Source: Enterococcus malodoratus ATCC 43197 (lineage in GTDB: Bacteria > Bacillota > Bacilli > Lactobacillales > Enterococcaceae). Taken from it: a stretch of 64,000 nucleotides of DNA. A program made the position numbers and the translations under genes. Where the stretch lies: contig NZ_KE136483.1 of the NCBI RefSeq assembly GCF_000407185.1, positions 744,001-808,000 of the forward strand, read 5' to 3'. The notes beneath the pieces are model-generated. The model did not search any database, was not told the origin of the DNA, and saw only the letters and a list, made by a program, of their open reading frames with translations. Below are positions 1-9,383 of this stretch, in pieces; position 1 is the first letter of the stretch; every line of letters begins with the position of its first letter.

Positions 1-2
1 GG

Positions 3-1736
3 CCAAGTAGTTTAATTTTACTAGCTATAGTGATCGTTTTGACCGTGTTTCGTTTAGTATTGAGCGCGAAGGCCCCTTATTTCACCAACTTATATGCTGG
101 TTATGATGACCAATTGTTCATTCATTACAGCGAAGAAATGCTAAAGGGAAATTGGTTAGGGGAGTATTCAACGAAAGCTCTATCTAAAGGAATTTCCTAC
201 TCGCTCTTTATGGTGTGGGCTAATAAATTACATCTATCGTACGGAATCCTTTTAGGAATTTTCAACATAGTGGCTAGTTCAGTTGCGGCAATCGCACTTC
301 GGCCGCTAGTTAATAATCGATGGATGCTAACTTTTATTTATACATTCTTTTTATACTCGCCAGTAGCTTTGACGAGTGAATATAGCACACGTATTTATCG
401 AAATACTCTTGTCGTTCCAGCAGTATTATTAGTAATTGGTTGTCTGGTAGGATTGTATTTTAGAAGAAATGGCCGGCTCAAGCCATTTCTTCTATGGAGT
501 TTTGGATTGACAATAATTTTTCCTTTTTACTGGTACATACGCGAAGATTCTTTGTGGCTTTTACCGCTAATGATTGTCGGTCTATCGGTAATTGCGGGAT
601 CGGTTATTTTTGAAAATGATCCAGAATTTAAACTGAAAACTCTTCGTGCTTCCATCAAAAAATTCTATTTTACGAAGAAACAGTTAATAAAGCTGATCAT
701 GTGTCTTCTGCCATTCTTAATGCTTATTTCATCGACTAAGGTTTTGCAGAAGCTCAATAAAGAGCATTATGGCATTTCGCTAGTCAACGATCGAACTGGT
801 GGAGCTTTTGGCGATGTTTCGAAACAATTGATTCGAATGGATGACGGGACAGAAATAAATCAAACCAATAGTAAAGTTTGGGTTTCAAAAAGGTCTTTGG
901 AGAAAGCGGAGGCTGTTTCGCCAACGCTTAAATCAATCGCAAAAAATATCGATTGGATTTATCATGGCAGTCCTTGGAGTGGTGGCGAGGATATTGCTGG
1001 TGATATTATTTTTTGGGCGTTAAGGGACGCCGCGACACAAGCGGGTTACTACAAAGATGCAGAGCAGACAGAAGCGTTTTGGCGAAAGGTTGATTCAGAA
1101 TTATCGACAGCTTATAAAAATGGCAAGCTGAAGAAAAAGAATGAAATTTATCTGACTGCCACAGGTGATGGAAAATTAAGAAAAGATTTGCCGCTTGTCG
1201 GTGAATTTATGAAAAGCGGATTTGACTATAATGTTTTTTATAAAAATTATGGTCAAGGGACAGACAGAACACTGGGACCTAAAGAAGATATAACAAGAGC
1301 AGAGAATTTGCTAAGGCATTCATTCTCCGAAAATTGGCGAGATGTGAATGTTGCTCAGTCTAAACCAGTCGAACCCACTAGAACTGCGAGGGTGTCTAAT
1401 CACATCATTACAGTCTATCAAAAGCTAACACCAATTTGGATTGTTTTTTGTGGGATAGGCCTTTTAATTATCTTAATTGGCAGTCTTTTTTCAAAAAAGC
1501 AGTTAAAAATGTTTCGAGGAATGTTGCTGATTTTGTTTGGATTGATGTTATCTTATTTAATCTTTTTGATTGGGGTGTCGTGGTTTTGTTCATGGGCACC
1601 AGAACGAAAAGAACTTTTTATGATGATCTATACTGGGGCAGGGGTGCCGGTCATTCAGTGGATAGAAGTTCTTGCTTTTGTTGGAATTCTTCAACTGCCT
1701 ATTATTGCTAAAAAAATAAATAAAAAAAATAGTTGA
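3..1736 (+). CDS. Polytopic membrane protein, probable GT-C glycosyltransferase (5' partial)
   Basis: The reading frame is open to the left edge and the codons before the GTG at 30 still encode a hydrophobic stretch, so the true start lies upstream and the gene is partial. At least eight hydrophobic segments can be seen: a group in the first 220 visible residues and another in the last 110, separated by a soluble region of about 210 residues. An acidic YDDQLF motif follows the first segment, where lipid-linked GT-C glycosyltransferases carry their catalytic Asp. A role in decorating a surface polymer is inferred from this topology; the substrate cannot be read. The family is not recognised with certainty. 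A shared terminator follows the stop codon directly. Confidence 0.6.
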   Translation, partial: PSSLILLAIVIVLTVFRLVLSAKAPYFTNLYAGYDDQLFIHYSEEMLKGNWLGEYSTKALSKGISYSLFMVWANKLHLSYGILLGIFNIVASSVAAIALRPLVNNRWMLTFIYTFFLYSPVALTSEYSTRIYRNTLVVPAVLLVIGCLVGLYFRRNGRLKPFLLWSFGLTIIFPFYWYIREDSLWLLPLMIVGLSVIAGSVIFENDPEFKLKTLRASIKKFYFTKKQLIKLIMCLLPFLMLISSTKVLQKLNKEHYGISLVNDRTGGAFGDVSKQLIRMDDGTEINQTNSKVWVSKRSLEKAEAVSPTLKSIAKNIDWIYHGSPWSGGEDIAGDIIFWALRDAATQAGYYKDAEQTEAFWRKVDSELSTAYKNGKLKKKNEIYLTATGDGKLRKDLPLVGEFMKSGFDYNVFYKNYGQGTDRTLGPKEDITRAENLLRHSFSENWRDVNVAQSKPVEPTRTARVSNHIITVYQKLTPIWIVFCGIGLLIILIGSLFSKKQLKMFRGMLLILFGLMLSYLIFLIGVSWFCSWAPERKELFMMIYTGAGVPVIQWIEVLAFVGILQLPIIAKKINKKNS

Positions 1737-1760
1737 AGCATTTCGCTTCAACTATTTTTT
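1731..1760. terminator. Bidirectional rho-independent terminator
   Basis: AGTTGAAGC at 1731-1739 pairs with GCTTCAACT at 1745-1753 around a 5-nt loop. T runs follow on the plus strand, and A runs before the stem give T runs on the minus strand. It overlaps both converging stop codons, so it serves the membrane protein gene and the DUF1827 gene. Confidence 0.85.
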
Positions 1761-2048
1761 TGTTATCGACATTTCAATCAGACCAGGAGATTCAAGATAA
1801 GAAATATTTGCGAAATCATACGTACCCTCATCTAGTTTACGTTTAAAGTATTTATGTACAAAGTCAATCTCTGAGGGCATAATGTTTCGATTATCGTTTT
1901 TTAATACGATTTCTGCATGCTTATAAGCATCAGTATATATTACGGTAGTATTGCCGATTGTATAAACCTTTATCATGTTAGCATCAGTGTTCTCTAGCTG
2001 ATTATAAACCATTTGTGAATGACTATTAGTCACATTGATAAGTTTCAT
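1752..2048 (-). CDS. DUF1827 family protein
   Basis: A 98-residue soluble protein that fits the Lactobacillales family DUF1827 in length, in its opening MKLINVTNS and in its position beside clpE and ptsHI, as I recall from Enterococcus faecalis. The function of the family is unknown. There is no signal peptide or membrane segment. An AAGAAGG ribosome site lies upstream of the ATG. It is transcribed convergently to the membrane protein gene and shares its terminator. The family name comes from memory of sequence and synteny; that the gene is real is well supported. Confidence 0.75.
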   Translation of the reverse strand: MKLINVTNSHSQMVYNQLENTDANMIKVYTIGNTTVIYTDAYKHAEIVLKNDNRNIMPSEIDFVHKYFKRKLDEGTYDFANISYLESPGLIEMSITKK

Positions 2049-2163
2049 CCCGAAACACCTTCTTCCTAAAACCTTACTTCATAGTGTAATTATATAAGAA
2101 AGATTAGGAAAAAAGAAGGATGTTGCTCATTTTAATTAGAAAATTTAGATAATTTGGCGAAAG

Positions 2164-2193
2164 GAAAAGGCCCCTCGAAAGAAACGAGGGGCC
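2164..2193 (-). terminator. clpE terminator
   Basis: GGCCCCTCG at 2169-2177 and CGAGGGGCC at 2185-2193 form a 9-bp GC-rich stem with a 7-nt loop. Read on the minus strand it is followed by TTTTCCTTT. It lies eight bases beyond the clpE stop. Confidence 0.9.
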
Positions 2194-2200
2194 TAAATTA

Positions 2201-4423
2201 TTATTTTTTCGATTCTTTGACCAAACGCTCAGGTTTTGACGTGATAACGATGTGATCATCTTTATCAAGTTTTGCCTTCAGATCTGTAATTGCGGGATGA
2301 TCTAGATAGAATTCAGCGATTCCATCTTCAATGGTTTCTTGGATCGTCCGACGAAGCGGGCGAGCACCCATTGCAGGATCATAACCTAAATCAACTAGTT
2401 TTTCTTTTACGTTGTCTGGAACATCAATATGAAGTTTTTGAGAGGCCAACATTTCGTTAACATCATCTAACATCAAGGATACAATGTTCATTAAGTTTTC
2501 TTTCGACAATTGACTGAATTCGATAATCCCATCAAAACGATTCAAAAACTCTGGCGCAAAGAAATCTTTTAATTGACCTAAGACAGAACGAGTAACACCA
2601 TCTCTTGCGGCACCAAAACCAACGTTGGCTTCAATTTTACCGGTTCCAGCATTGCTGGTCATGATAATGATCGTGTCTTTGAAGCTGACTGTCCGTCCTT
2701 GTGAATCAGTTAGACGGCCATCATCAAGGATTTGCAGGAACATGTGAAGCACATCTGGATGAGCCTTCTCGATTTCATCCAACAAAATCAAGCTGTATGG
2801 ATGACGACGAACTTGCTCCGTTAATTGCCCAGCTTCTTCATAGCCAACATAACCAGGAGGTGAACCAATCAATTTAGAGACACTGTGTTTTTCCATATAC
2901 TCACTCATATCGAAACGAATCATGGATTCACTTGAGCCAAATAATTCTTCAGCTAATTGACGAGCCAACTCTGTTTTACCAACTCCTGTTGGTCCTACGA
3001 ATAGGAATGAACCGATTGGGCGGTTTTTCTTATTCAAGCCGACCCGGTTACGACGAATCGACTTCGCAACTTTATCAACGGCCTCATCTTGACCGATAAC
3101 ATGTTTCTTCAAATCAACTGCAAGATTTTTCAATTGTGTTTGTTCTTTTTCTTTCAACTCGCCGACAGGGATACCAGTCCGTTTTTCAACGATCTTCTCC
3201 ATATCCTTTTCGGTAATGACGGGTGTTTCTTCATCCGTTAATTGACGGTCTTTCATTTTTTGTAGCTTATTGATTTGATCGCGATAGTAGGCTGCTTTTT
3301 CAAAATCTTCTTCTTGAGAAGCTTGTGATTTTTGCTGTTCAGCTTCCGCTAATTTTTTGTCGATCGTTTTTGGATCAACAATTTGAATCGTCAAGTTTTT
3401 CTTCGAACCTGTTTCATCTAATAAATCGATGGCCTTATCAGGTAAGAAGCGATCTTGGATGTAACGATTTGAAAGTTCGGCCGCAGCTTTAATTGCATCA
3501 TCGGTGTATTTCACATGATGATAATCTTCATAACGAGGCTGCAAGCCTTTCAAAATCTCAATCGTTTCTTGAACAGAAGGTTCTTCGACCCGGACAGGCT
3601 GCATCCGACGTTCTAAAGCCGCATCTTTTTCAATGATTCGATATTCATTAAGTGTTGTAGCACCGACCATTTGTAGCTCACCACGAGCCAATGCTGGTTT
3701 TAGAATGTTACCAGCGTCCATGTTGCCATCTCCAGCAGCACCGGCACCGACGATTTCATGAACTTCATCAATGAAAAGAATAATGTTTTCTGATTGACGA
3801 ATCTCTTCGATCAGTTTTTGCATCCGTTCTTCGAATTGACCTCGGATTCCGGTTCCTTGAACCAGAGAAGCGACATCTAATCGAATAACTTCCTTGTCCA
3901 TCAATTTTTGCGGTACATCGCCATCAACGATTTTTTGAGATAAACCTTCAACAACAGCTGTTTTACCAACACCAGGTTCACCAATAAGAACTGGATTGTT
4001 TTTTGTTCTACGATTTAAAATTTCGATGACGCGTTGAATTTCATCATCGCGCCCAACAACTGGGTCGATATTTCCTTCGCGAGCTAAACCAGTAATATTG
4101 ATACCATATTCATCTAATAAACCGCCACCGCCATTTCCGCGAGGGGGTTGATTATTCATGCCATTCCCACCGCCGAATTGAGTCGGTGGTGTTTGATCTG
4201 CAGCGCCTTGTCGTTGTTGCATTTGTTGTGACATTGAACGGAACAAATCGTCTAAACTTCCAAAACCAAAAGGATCATTTCCTGCCATTTGTGGCGCACC
4301 TCCAGCTTGATTCTTTAATTTTTGATAGCAACTTTGACAATAATCTAGTTGCTTTCGTTGACCATTAACGTTTGCATATAAATGAATCGTTGCTTCATTT
4401 TCATGACAATTTTGGCAAAGCAT
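2201..4423 (-). CDS. clpE: ATP-dependent Clp protease ATPase subunit ClpE
   Basis: Hsp100 ATPase of the ClpE type, an unfoldase that feeds ClpP in the cytoplasm under heat and protein-damage stress. From the start chosen here it has 740 residues: an N-terminal zinc finger (C3, C6, C29, C32), a Gly/Gln-rich linker, a first AAA+ module with GEPGVGKT, a UVR-type coiled coil, and a second AAA+ module with GPTGVGKT and [10 protein letters not shown]. The frame extends upstream to 4519, but the ATG at 4423 is preceded by GAAAGGGTG and begins at the zinc finger as in known ClpE. The promoter carries a CtsR box and, upstream, a CIRCE element. A strong terminator follows. Confidence 0.95.
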   Translation of the reverse strand: MLCQNCHENEATIHLYANVNGQRKQLDYCQSCYQKLKNQAGGAPQMAGNDPFGFGSLDDLFRSMSQQMQQRQGAADQTPPTQFGGGNGMNNQPPRGNGGGGLLDEYGINITGLAREGNIDPVVGRDDEIQRVIEILNRRTKNNPVLIGEPGVGKTAVVEGLSQKIVDGDVPQKLMDKEVIRLDVASLVQGTGIRGQFEERMQKLIEEIRQSENIILFIDEVHEIVGAGAAGDGNMDAGNILKPALARGELQMVGATTLNEYRIIEKDAALERRMQPVRVEEPSVQETIEILKGLQPRYEDYHHVKYTDDAIKAAAELSNRYIQDRFLPDKAIDLLDETGSKKNLTIQIVDPKTIDKKLAEAEQQKSQASQEEDFEKAAYYRDQINKLQKMKDRQLTDEETPVITEKDMEKIVEKRTGIPVGELKEKEQTQLKNLAVDLKKHVIGQDEAVDKVAKSIRRNRVGLNKKNRPIGSFLFVGPTGVGKTELARQLAEELFGSSESMIRFDMSEYMEKHSVSKLIGSPPGYVGYEEAGQLTEQVRRHPYSLILLDEIEKAHPDVLHMFLQILDDGRLTDSQGRTVSFKDTIIIMTSNAGTGKIEANVGFGAARDGVTRSVLGQLKDFFAPEFLNRFDGIIEFSQLSKENLMNIVSLMLDDVNEMLASQKLHIDVPDNVKEKLVDLGYDPAMGARPLRRTIQETIEDGIAEFYLDHPAITDLKAKLDKDDHIVITSKPERLVKESKK

Positions 4424-4507
4424 CTTTTTCACCCTTTCAATAGTTAATTGTTTCTTCCATTGTACATCGAGTAAGCGAATCTCGTAAAAAGATACGCTGG
4501 TCAATTG

Positions 4508-4524
4508 TTTGACTATCACTGACC
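4508..4524 (-). promoter_or_regulatory. CtsR operator of clpE
   Basis: On the minus strand the site reads GGTCAGTGATAGTCAAA. It matches the CtsR heptad repeat (GGTCAAA-NAN-AGTCAAA) with two mismatches, both in the first heptad. It lies about 8 bp downstream of the -10 box, where a bound repressor would block initiation. Confidence 0.75.
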
Positions 4525-4532
4525 TTAAAATT

Positions 4533-4560
4533 ATTATAGCGAGAATTCTGATAAAAGCAA
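4533..4560 (-). promoter_or_regulatory. Sigma-A promoter of clpE
   Basis: On the minus strand, TTGCTT (4560-4555) and a perfect TATAAT (4538-4533) are separated by 16 bp. The CtsR box follows directly, giving a leader of about 100 nt before the clpE ATG. Confidence 0.75.
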
Positions 4561-4577
4561 ACAGTTTGTTTCACTTT

Positions 4578-4604
4578 TTAGCAATCAACCTTTTCGAGTG
4601 CTAA
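4578..4604. promoter_or_regulatory. CIRCE element (HrcA operator) upstream of clpE
   Basis: The site reads TTAGCAATC, nine bases, then GAGTGCTAA. This matches the CIRCE consensus TTAGCACTC-N9-GAGTGCTAA at 17 of 18 arm positions. It starts 17 bp upstream of the clpE -35 box, an unusual position for a CIRCE, so it may act on a second upstream start or by interference. Confidence 0.75.
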
Positions 4605-4743
4605 AAAGAACATTTTGTGAGTGTCAGCGACAGTCGTTGTTATGGAATAAAAATGAAAACGGAAGAAATAAGGAAGTTTAACGATCAAACCAGATATTTT
4701 AAGAAAGGGCATACATTTCGCTGGAATAAATCGATTAAAATTG

Positions 4744-4772
4744 TTGTATCCACTGCGAAAAAATGGTAATCT
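4744..4772 (+). promoter_or_regulatory. Promoter of ptsHI
   Basis: TTGTAT and TAATCT are separated by 17 bp, and the -10 is preceded by TGG (extended -10). Initiation near 4779 would place the following hairpin at the very 5' end of the transcript. A weak catabolite-responsive-element-like stretch (one mismatch to WTGNAANCGNWNNCW) lies upstream at 4653-4667. The other half of this 436-bp interval holds the clpE control sites. Confidence 0.6.
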
Positions 4773-4782
4773 AAGGAAATGA

Positions 4783-4840
4783 AGGGCTCAAAATGATGGT
4801 TGTTATCATTAAAGCCCTAACATAAAAAAACATTTTTTTT
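4783..4840 (+). promoter_or_regulatory. 5'-UTR hairpin before ptsH
   Basis: AGGGCT (4783-4788) and AATGAT (4792-4797) pair with ATCATT (4805-4810) and AGCCCT (4813-4818), forming a two-part stem with a 7-nt loop and a small internal loop. A T8 run follows 13 nt later, just before the AAAGGAG ribosome site. It resembles a terminator, but the T run is too far from the stem for a classical one. It may be an attenuator or an mRNA-stability element. Confidence 0.5.
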
Positions 4841-4859
4841 ATAAAGGAGAACGGTCAAT

Positions 4860-5126
4860 ATGGAAAAAAAAGATTTTCACGTAGTAGCAGAAACGGGGAT
4901 TCATGCACGTCCCGCAACTTTATTAGTGCAAGCTGCAAGCAAATTTAACTCTGATATTAACTTAGAGTATAAAGGAAAATCAGTTAACCTTAAATCAATC
5001 ATGGGAGTTATGTCTCTAGGTGTTGGCCAAGGTTCTGACGTTACTATTTCTGCTGAAGGTGCTGACGAAAAAGAAGCAATGGAAGCAATCGTAGAAACAA
5101 TGAAAAAGGAAGGATTATCTGAATAA
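4860..5126 (+). CDS. ptsH: Phosphocarrier protein HPr
   Basis: HPr is the general phosphocarrier of the sugar phosphotransferase system. It takes phosphate from enzyme I on His15 and passes it to sugar-specific EIIA domains. In Firmicutes HPr kinase also phosphorylates Ser46, making it a CcpA corepressor. Both residues are present: GIHARPAT places His15, and LKSIMG places Ser46. The length of 88 residues is normal. The start has a clear AAAGGAG site. The stop codon shares its last A with the ptsI start, so the two genes are translationally coupled. Confidence 0.97.
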   Translation: MEKKDFHVVAETGIHARPATLLVQAASKFNSDINLEYKGKSVNLKSIMGVMSLGVGQGSDVTISAEGADEKEAMEAIVETMKKEGLSE

Positions 5127-6853
5127 TGGTTGAATTACTAAAAGGTATTGCCGCAAGTGACGGGGTTGCCGTTGCGAAAGCTTATCTGCTAGTACAACCG
5201 GATTTATCTTTCAAACAAAATACTGTAGAAGATACTGCTGCCGAAGAAAAGCGTTTAGACGACGCTTTGGCGGCTTCTTCTGCTGAATTAGAAAAAATTC
5301 GGGATAAAGCAGCAAAAAGCTTAGGTGAAGAAGAAGCACAAGTTTTTGATGCTCATTTAATGGTTCTTTCAGATCCAGAAATGATTGGTCAAATCAAACA
5401 ACATATACAAGATAATAAAGTGAACGCTGAAAGCTCACTTAAAGAAGTAACAGATATGTATATCGGCATGTTCGAGGCAATGGATGATAACGCTTATATG
5501 CAAGAACGTGCAGCGGATATTCGCGACGTTACTAAGCGTGTAATGGCGCACTTGCTAGGCGTATCTTTACCAGACCCATCAATGATCGATGAAGAAGTTG
5601 TGGTTGTGGCGCATGACTTGACTCCAAGTGATACTGCACAATTAGATAAAAACTTCGTTAAGGCCTTTGTTACTGATATTGGTGGACGCACGTCTCACTC
5701 AGCAATTATGGCTCGTTCATTAGAAATTCCAGCAATCGTTGGTACAAAAGAAATCACTTCTAAAGCTAAAGAAGGCGATTTTCTTGCAGTTAACGGGATG
5801 ACTGGTGAAACAATCGTAAACCCAACTGACGAACAAGCGGCTGATTTCAAAAAAGCCGGCGAAGCATATGCGGCGCAAAAAGCAGAATGGGAAAAATTGA
5901 AAAATGCTGAAACAGTGACAGCTGATGGCAAGCATTTTGAATTAGCAGCAAATATTGGAACACCTAAGGATCTTGAAGGCGTTCATAACAATGGAGCTGA
6001 AGCGATTGGTTTATATCGTACGGAATTCTTATACATGGACTCTTCAGATTTCCCAACAGAAGACGATCAATTTGAAGCTTATAAAGCCGTTTTAGAAGGC
6101 ATGGGCGACAAACCTGTCGTTGTTCGTACAATGGATATCGGCGGAGATAAAGAATTACCTTACTTAACTTTACCTCATGAAATGAACCCATTCTTGGGAT
6201 ACCGTGCATTGCGTATCAGCTTATCTGAACTAGGTGACGATATGTTCCGTACACAATTACGTGCGTTATTACGTGCTTCTGTATACGGAAATCTACGCAT
6301 CATGTTCCCGATGGTTGCAACCTTAAAAGAGTTCCGCGCAGCGAAGACTTTGTTCAACGAAGAGAAAGAAAAGCTTGTTAACGAAGGCGTGAAAGTTTCT
6401 GACACGATTCAAGTCGGAATCATGATCGAAATTCCTGCAGCAGCTGTTTTAGCGGACAAATTCGCCAAAGAAGTTGACTTCTTTAGTATCGGAACAAACG
6501 ATTTGATCCAATACACAATGGCAGCTGACCGTATGAACGAACGTGTTTCATACCTTTACCAACCATATAACCCATCAATCTTGCGTTTGATTAAAAATGT
6601 GATTGATGCAGCGCACGCTGAAGGCAAATGGGCTGGCATGTGCGGCGAAATGGCCGGCGATCAAACTGCGGTTCCATTGTTAATGGGTATGGGATTAGAT
6701 GAGTTCTCTATGAGCGCAACATCTATTCTTAGAACTCGTAGCTTAATGAAACGTCTAACAACGACTGACATGGCCGAGTTGGCTGATAAAGCGTTGAAGG
6801 AATGCGACACGATGGAAGAAGTCGAAGAGCTAGTTAAGCAATACGTTAAATAA
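5126..6853 (+). CDS. ptsI: PTS enzyme I (phosphoenolpyruvate-protein phosphotransferase)
   Basis: Enzyme I moves phosphate from phosphoenolpyruvate to HPr, the first step of PTS sugar uptake, in the cytoplasm. The protein has 575 residues, the usual length. The N-terminal HPr-binding and phosphohistidine domains contain [13 protein letters not shown] with the phosphorylated His191. The C-terminal PEP-binding TIM barrel contains [19 protein letters not shown] and the MCGEMAGD active-site motif. The start overlaps the ptsH stop by one base. A strong terminator follows, so ptsHI forms a two-gene operon. Confidence 0.97.
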   Translation: MVELLKGIAASDGVAVAKAYLLVQPDLSFKQNTVEDTAAEEKRLDDALAASSAELEKIRDKAAKSLGEEEAQVFDAHLMVLSDPEMIGQIKQHIQDNKVNAESSLKEVTDMYIGMFEAMDDNAYMQERAADIRDVTKRVMAHLLGVSLPDPSMIDEEVVVVAHDLTPSDTAQLDKNFVKAFVTDIGGRTSHSAIMARSLEIPAIVGTKEITSKAKEGDFLAVNGMTGETIVNPTDEQAADFKKAGEAYAAQKAEWEKLKNAETVTADGKHFELAANIGTPKDLEGVHNNGAEAIGLYRTEFLYMDSSDFPTEDDQFEAYKAVLEGMGDKPVVVRTMDIGGDKELPYLTLPHEMNPFLGYRALRISLSELGDDMFRTQLRALLRASVYGNLRIMFPMVATLKEFRAAKTLFNEEKEKLVNEGVKVSDTIQVGIMIEIPAAAVLADKFAKEVDFFSIGTNDLIQYTMAADRMNERVSYLYQPYNPSILRLIKNVIDAAHAEGKWAGMCGEMAGDQTAVPLLMGMGLDEFSMSATSILRTRSLMKRLTTTDMAELADKALKECDTMEEVEELVKQYVK

Positions 6854-6864
6854 AACCTAACATC

Positions 6865-6902
6865 AAGACCATTGTCTATTTTTAGACAATGGTCTTTTTT
6901 TG
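6865..6902 (+). terminator. ptsHI terminator
   Basis: A 14-bp perfect stem (AAGACCATTGTCTA at 6865-6878 and its complement at 6883-6896) with a TTTT loop is followed by a T run. Confidence 0.95.
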
Positions 6903-6988
6903 TTAAATGGTGTTATACTTAATTGGTTAAAAAATAATCAATTCGGTATAAAATCAGACTATAGGTTGAGAAAAAGCTCTGAGGCTTA

Positions 6989-6997
6989 TGATATAAT
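6989..6997 (+). promoter_or_regulatory. Extended -10 promoter of the bgsA-bgsB operon
   Basis: TGATATAAT is a perfect TATAAT with an extended TGn element. The only -35-like hexamer, TTGAGA at 6966, is spaced 20 bp away, so the extended -10 probably carries the promoter. It lies 25 bp before the ribosome-site/start region of the first glycosyltransferase gene. Confidence 0.55.
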
Positions 6998-7022
6998 TGA
7001 TTTGTTTTAAAGGAGGCTGCAT

Positions 7023-8066
7023 ATGAAAGTATTACTTTATTTTGAAGGTCAGAATGTTATTGGTAAGTCGGGTATTGGTCGTGCTTTGAGTCATCAAAAA
7101 AGAGCTCTGGCATCAATGGGAATTGATTACACGCTTGATCCCAAGGACACAGATTATGATATATTACATATTAATACTTATGGGCCGAAAAGTTTAAGAT
7201 TAGTCAGAAAAGCGAAGAGGCTTGGAAAAAAGGTTGTTTTTCATGCGCATTCTACTGAAGAAGATTTTCGCAACTCGTTTATTGGGTCAAATCAGCTTGC
7301 GCCATTATTTAAGAAATGGCTGGTTTCCTTGTATCAGCAAGCGGATCATTTGATTACACCAACACCTTATTCAAAAAAATTGCTGCAAGGATATGGATTG
7401 TCACAACCGATTGCGGCGATTTCTAATGGAATTGATTTAAAAAAATATTATCCTGACGAAAATAAGGAAGCGGCTTTTCGCAAGTATTTTAATTTATCTG
7501 AAACACAAAAAGTAGTCATTTGTGTAGGCCTGTTTTTTGAACGTAAAGGAATTCTCGATTTTATTGAGATCGCAAAAAAAATGCCTGAATATACGTTTAT
7601 TTGGTTTGGCGATGTACCGATGATTTCGATTCCAGCTAATATCAGAAGAGCTGTAAAAAAAGCTCATCCAGACAATGTCCTTTTCCCAGGCTATATAAAT
7701 GGTGATTTGATTGAGGGAGCTTATTCTGGGGCAGATTTGTTCTTCTTTCCTTCTTATGAGGAAACCGAAGGAATCGTCGTATTAGAGGCCTTAGCTAGTC
7801 AACAACAGGTTTTATTGAGGAATATTCCGGTATATGGCGGTTGGATGAATGACCGTGTGAACTGCTATATGGGAGAAAACAATCAAGAATTCGAACAATT
7901 GATTCGAAAATTAGCTAATCATCAGCTGCCGAATCTTTCCATGGCTGGATTTAAAACGGCGCAAGAAAAAAGTATTACACAGATTGGTGAAGAATTGAAA
8001 TCTGTTTATCAAGCAGTCTTAGATCTGCCGTATGATCATCAGGTTTATGCAAAAGTCACAAAATAG
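7023..8066 (+). CDS. bgsA: GT4 glycosyltransferase, BgsA/LafB-like glycolipid synthase
   Basis: A GT4-fold (GT-B) glycosyltransferase of 347 residues. The N-terminal acceptor domain is followed by the nucleotide-sugar domain with NGIDLKKYYP, GLFFERKGILDF and the donor-binding stretch SYEETEGIVVLEALA. Length, opening residues and the adjacent second glycosyltransferase match the Enterococcus bgsA-bgsB and Streptococcus cpoA(lafB)-lafA pairs. These build diglycosyl-diacylglycerol, the anchor of lipoteichoic acid; BgsA/LafB adds the second sugar. It would act on the cytoplasmic face of the membrane. The ribosome site is AAAGGAGG, and the next gene starts 15 bp downstream. The exact sugar specificity is inferred. 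Confidence 0.75.
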   Translation: MKVLLYFEGQNVIGKSGIGRALSHQKRALASMGIDYTLDPKDTDYDILHINTYGPKSLRLVRKAKRLGKKVVFHAHSTEEDFRNSFIGSNQLAPLFKKWLVSLYQQADHLITPTPYSKKLLQGYGLSQPIAAISNGIDLKKYYPDENKEAAFRKYFNLSETQKVVICVGLFFERKGILDFIEIAKKMPEYTFIWFGDVPMISIPANIRRAVKKAHPDNVLFPGYINGDLIEGAYSGADLFFFPSYEETEGIVVLEALASQQQVLLRNIPVYGGWMNDRVNCYMGENNQEFEQLIRKLANHQLPNLSMAGFKTAQEKSITQIGEELKSVYQAVLDLPYDHQVYAKVTK

Positions 8067-8081
8067 TTTGGAGGAGCAGAC

Positions 8082-9320
8082 GTGCGGATCGGTTTTTTCA
8101 CAGATACCTATTTCCCTCAAGTAAGTGGGGTAGCAACATCAATTCGAACATTAAAAAATGAACTCGAAAAGCAAGGTCATGAGGTCTATATATTTACGAC
8201 GACAGATCCAGAGGCTGATGAGTTTGAAAAAGATATCGTACGAATGCCTAGTGTTCCATTTGTATCGTTCACGGATCGCCGAATCGTTGTGCGGGGAATT
8301 TGGTTTGCTTATCAAATCGCAAAGGAATTAGAATTAGAGATTATCCATACCCATACAGAGTTTGGCGCGGGATTTTTAGGCAAAATGGTCGCAAATCGTT
8401 TGCGTATTCCTGTGGTTCACACGTATCATACGATGTATGAGGATTACCTTCATTATATTGCTAATGGAAAAGTGGTCAGACCGACACATGTAAAACATTT
8501 CATAAAAATGTTTGTCAATCACTCAACTGGAGTAGTTTGTCCAAGTAAAAGGGTAGTAGACACATTAAAACGTTATGAAGTAGACGTTCCAATGCGGATC
8601 ATTCCAACAGGAATTGATGTTTCGCATTTTGTCCGTTCAGATATTACTGAGGAAGATACGAATCTTTTGAGAACGAAATTAGGAATTCAAAAAGATGAGT
8701 TAATGATTTTATCACTGAGCCGTATTTCTTATGAAAAGAATATCCATATTATCGTACAGCAATTTCCAGAGATACTTATGAGCTATCCTGCTGCTAGATT
8801 AGTGATTGTTGGAAAAGGACCTTATCGAGAAGATTTAGAAAAACTGACACAAGATTTAGGCATAGAGGAGTATGTTCAATTCACTGGTGAGGTTCCGCAT
8901 GAAGAAGTTGCCTACTATTATCATGCGGCTGACTATTTTGTCAGTGCTTCGACCTCAGAAACACAAGGGTTGACCTATGCCGAAGCGATTGCTTCAGGAA
9001 CACAATGCATTGTTGAAGGCAATGATTACCTAGAACAATTATTAAGCGATGACTCTTTAGGAATTACGTTTGAAAGTGATACTGATTTTAGCGATGCATT
9101 TGTTCGTTATGTGCAACAACAGATCCCGATAAGTTCAGAAGTTCAGCAAAATAAGCTGATCGAGATTTCTGCGGAACGATTTGGCAGTGAAATACTGAAT
9201 TTTTATCAAGAGATGTTGGTTTACTATGATGAAAACCACACAGAAACGAGATCACCTGCTCGAACGGTTCAAAAAATGCGGGTGCGAATTAATTCACTTA
9301 GGAATAGCGATGATAAATAA
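8082..9320 (+). CDS. bgsB: GT4 glycosyltransferase, BgsB/LafA-like 1,2-diacylglycerol glucosyltransferase
   Basis: A 412-residue GT-B glycosyltransferase that probably transfers glucose from UDP-glucose to diacylglycerol, the first step of glycolipid and lipoteichoic-acid anchor synthesis. Visible motifs are the N-terminal DTYFPQVSGVATS, HTHTEFGAGFLG, the PTGIDVSHF linker, LSRISYEKN and the donor-site stretch SASTSETQGLTYAEA. It starts with GTG at 8082, preceded by GGAGGAG, and follows bgsA at 15 bp in one operon. Identification as BgsB/LafA rests on family resemblance plus the paired arrangement. Confidence 0.77.
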   Translation: MRIGFFTDTYFPQVSGVATSIRTLKNELEKQGHEVYIFTTTDPEADEFEKDIVRMPSVPFVSFTDRRIVVRGIWFAYQIAKELELEIIHTHTEFGAGFLGKMVANRLRIPVVHTYHTMYEDYLHYIANGKVVRPTHVKHFIKMFVNHSTGVVCPSKRVVDTLKRYEVDVPMRIIPTGIDVSHFVRSDITEEDTNLLRTKLGIQKDELMILSLSRISYEKNIHIIVQQFPEILMSYPAARLVIVGKGPYREDLEKLTQDLGIEEYVQFTGEVPHEEVAYYYHAADYFVSASTSETQGLTYAEAIASGTQCIVEGNDYLEQLLSDDSLGITFESDTDFSDAFVRYVQQQIPISSEVQQNKLIEISAERFGSEILNFYQEMLVYYDENHTETRSPARTVQKMRVRINSLRNSDDK

Positions 9321-9383
9321 AGCCGAAATCCATCTCTTCATGTATACTGGAGGTGGATTATTTTTATTTTGGAGGTTAGTAGA

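Noticed and set aside
4653-4667. Catabolite-responsive-element-like stretch upstream of ptsHI
   Set aside because: It matches a loose consensus with one mismatch but lacks the symmetrical second half; too weak to list as a feature.
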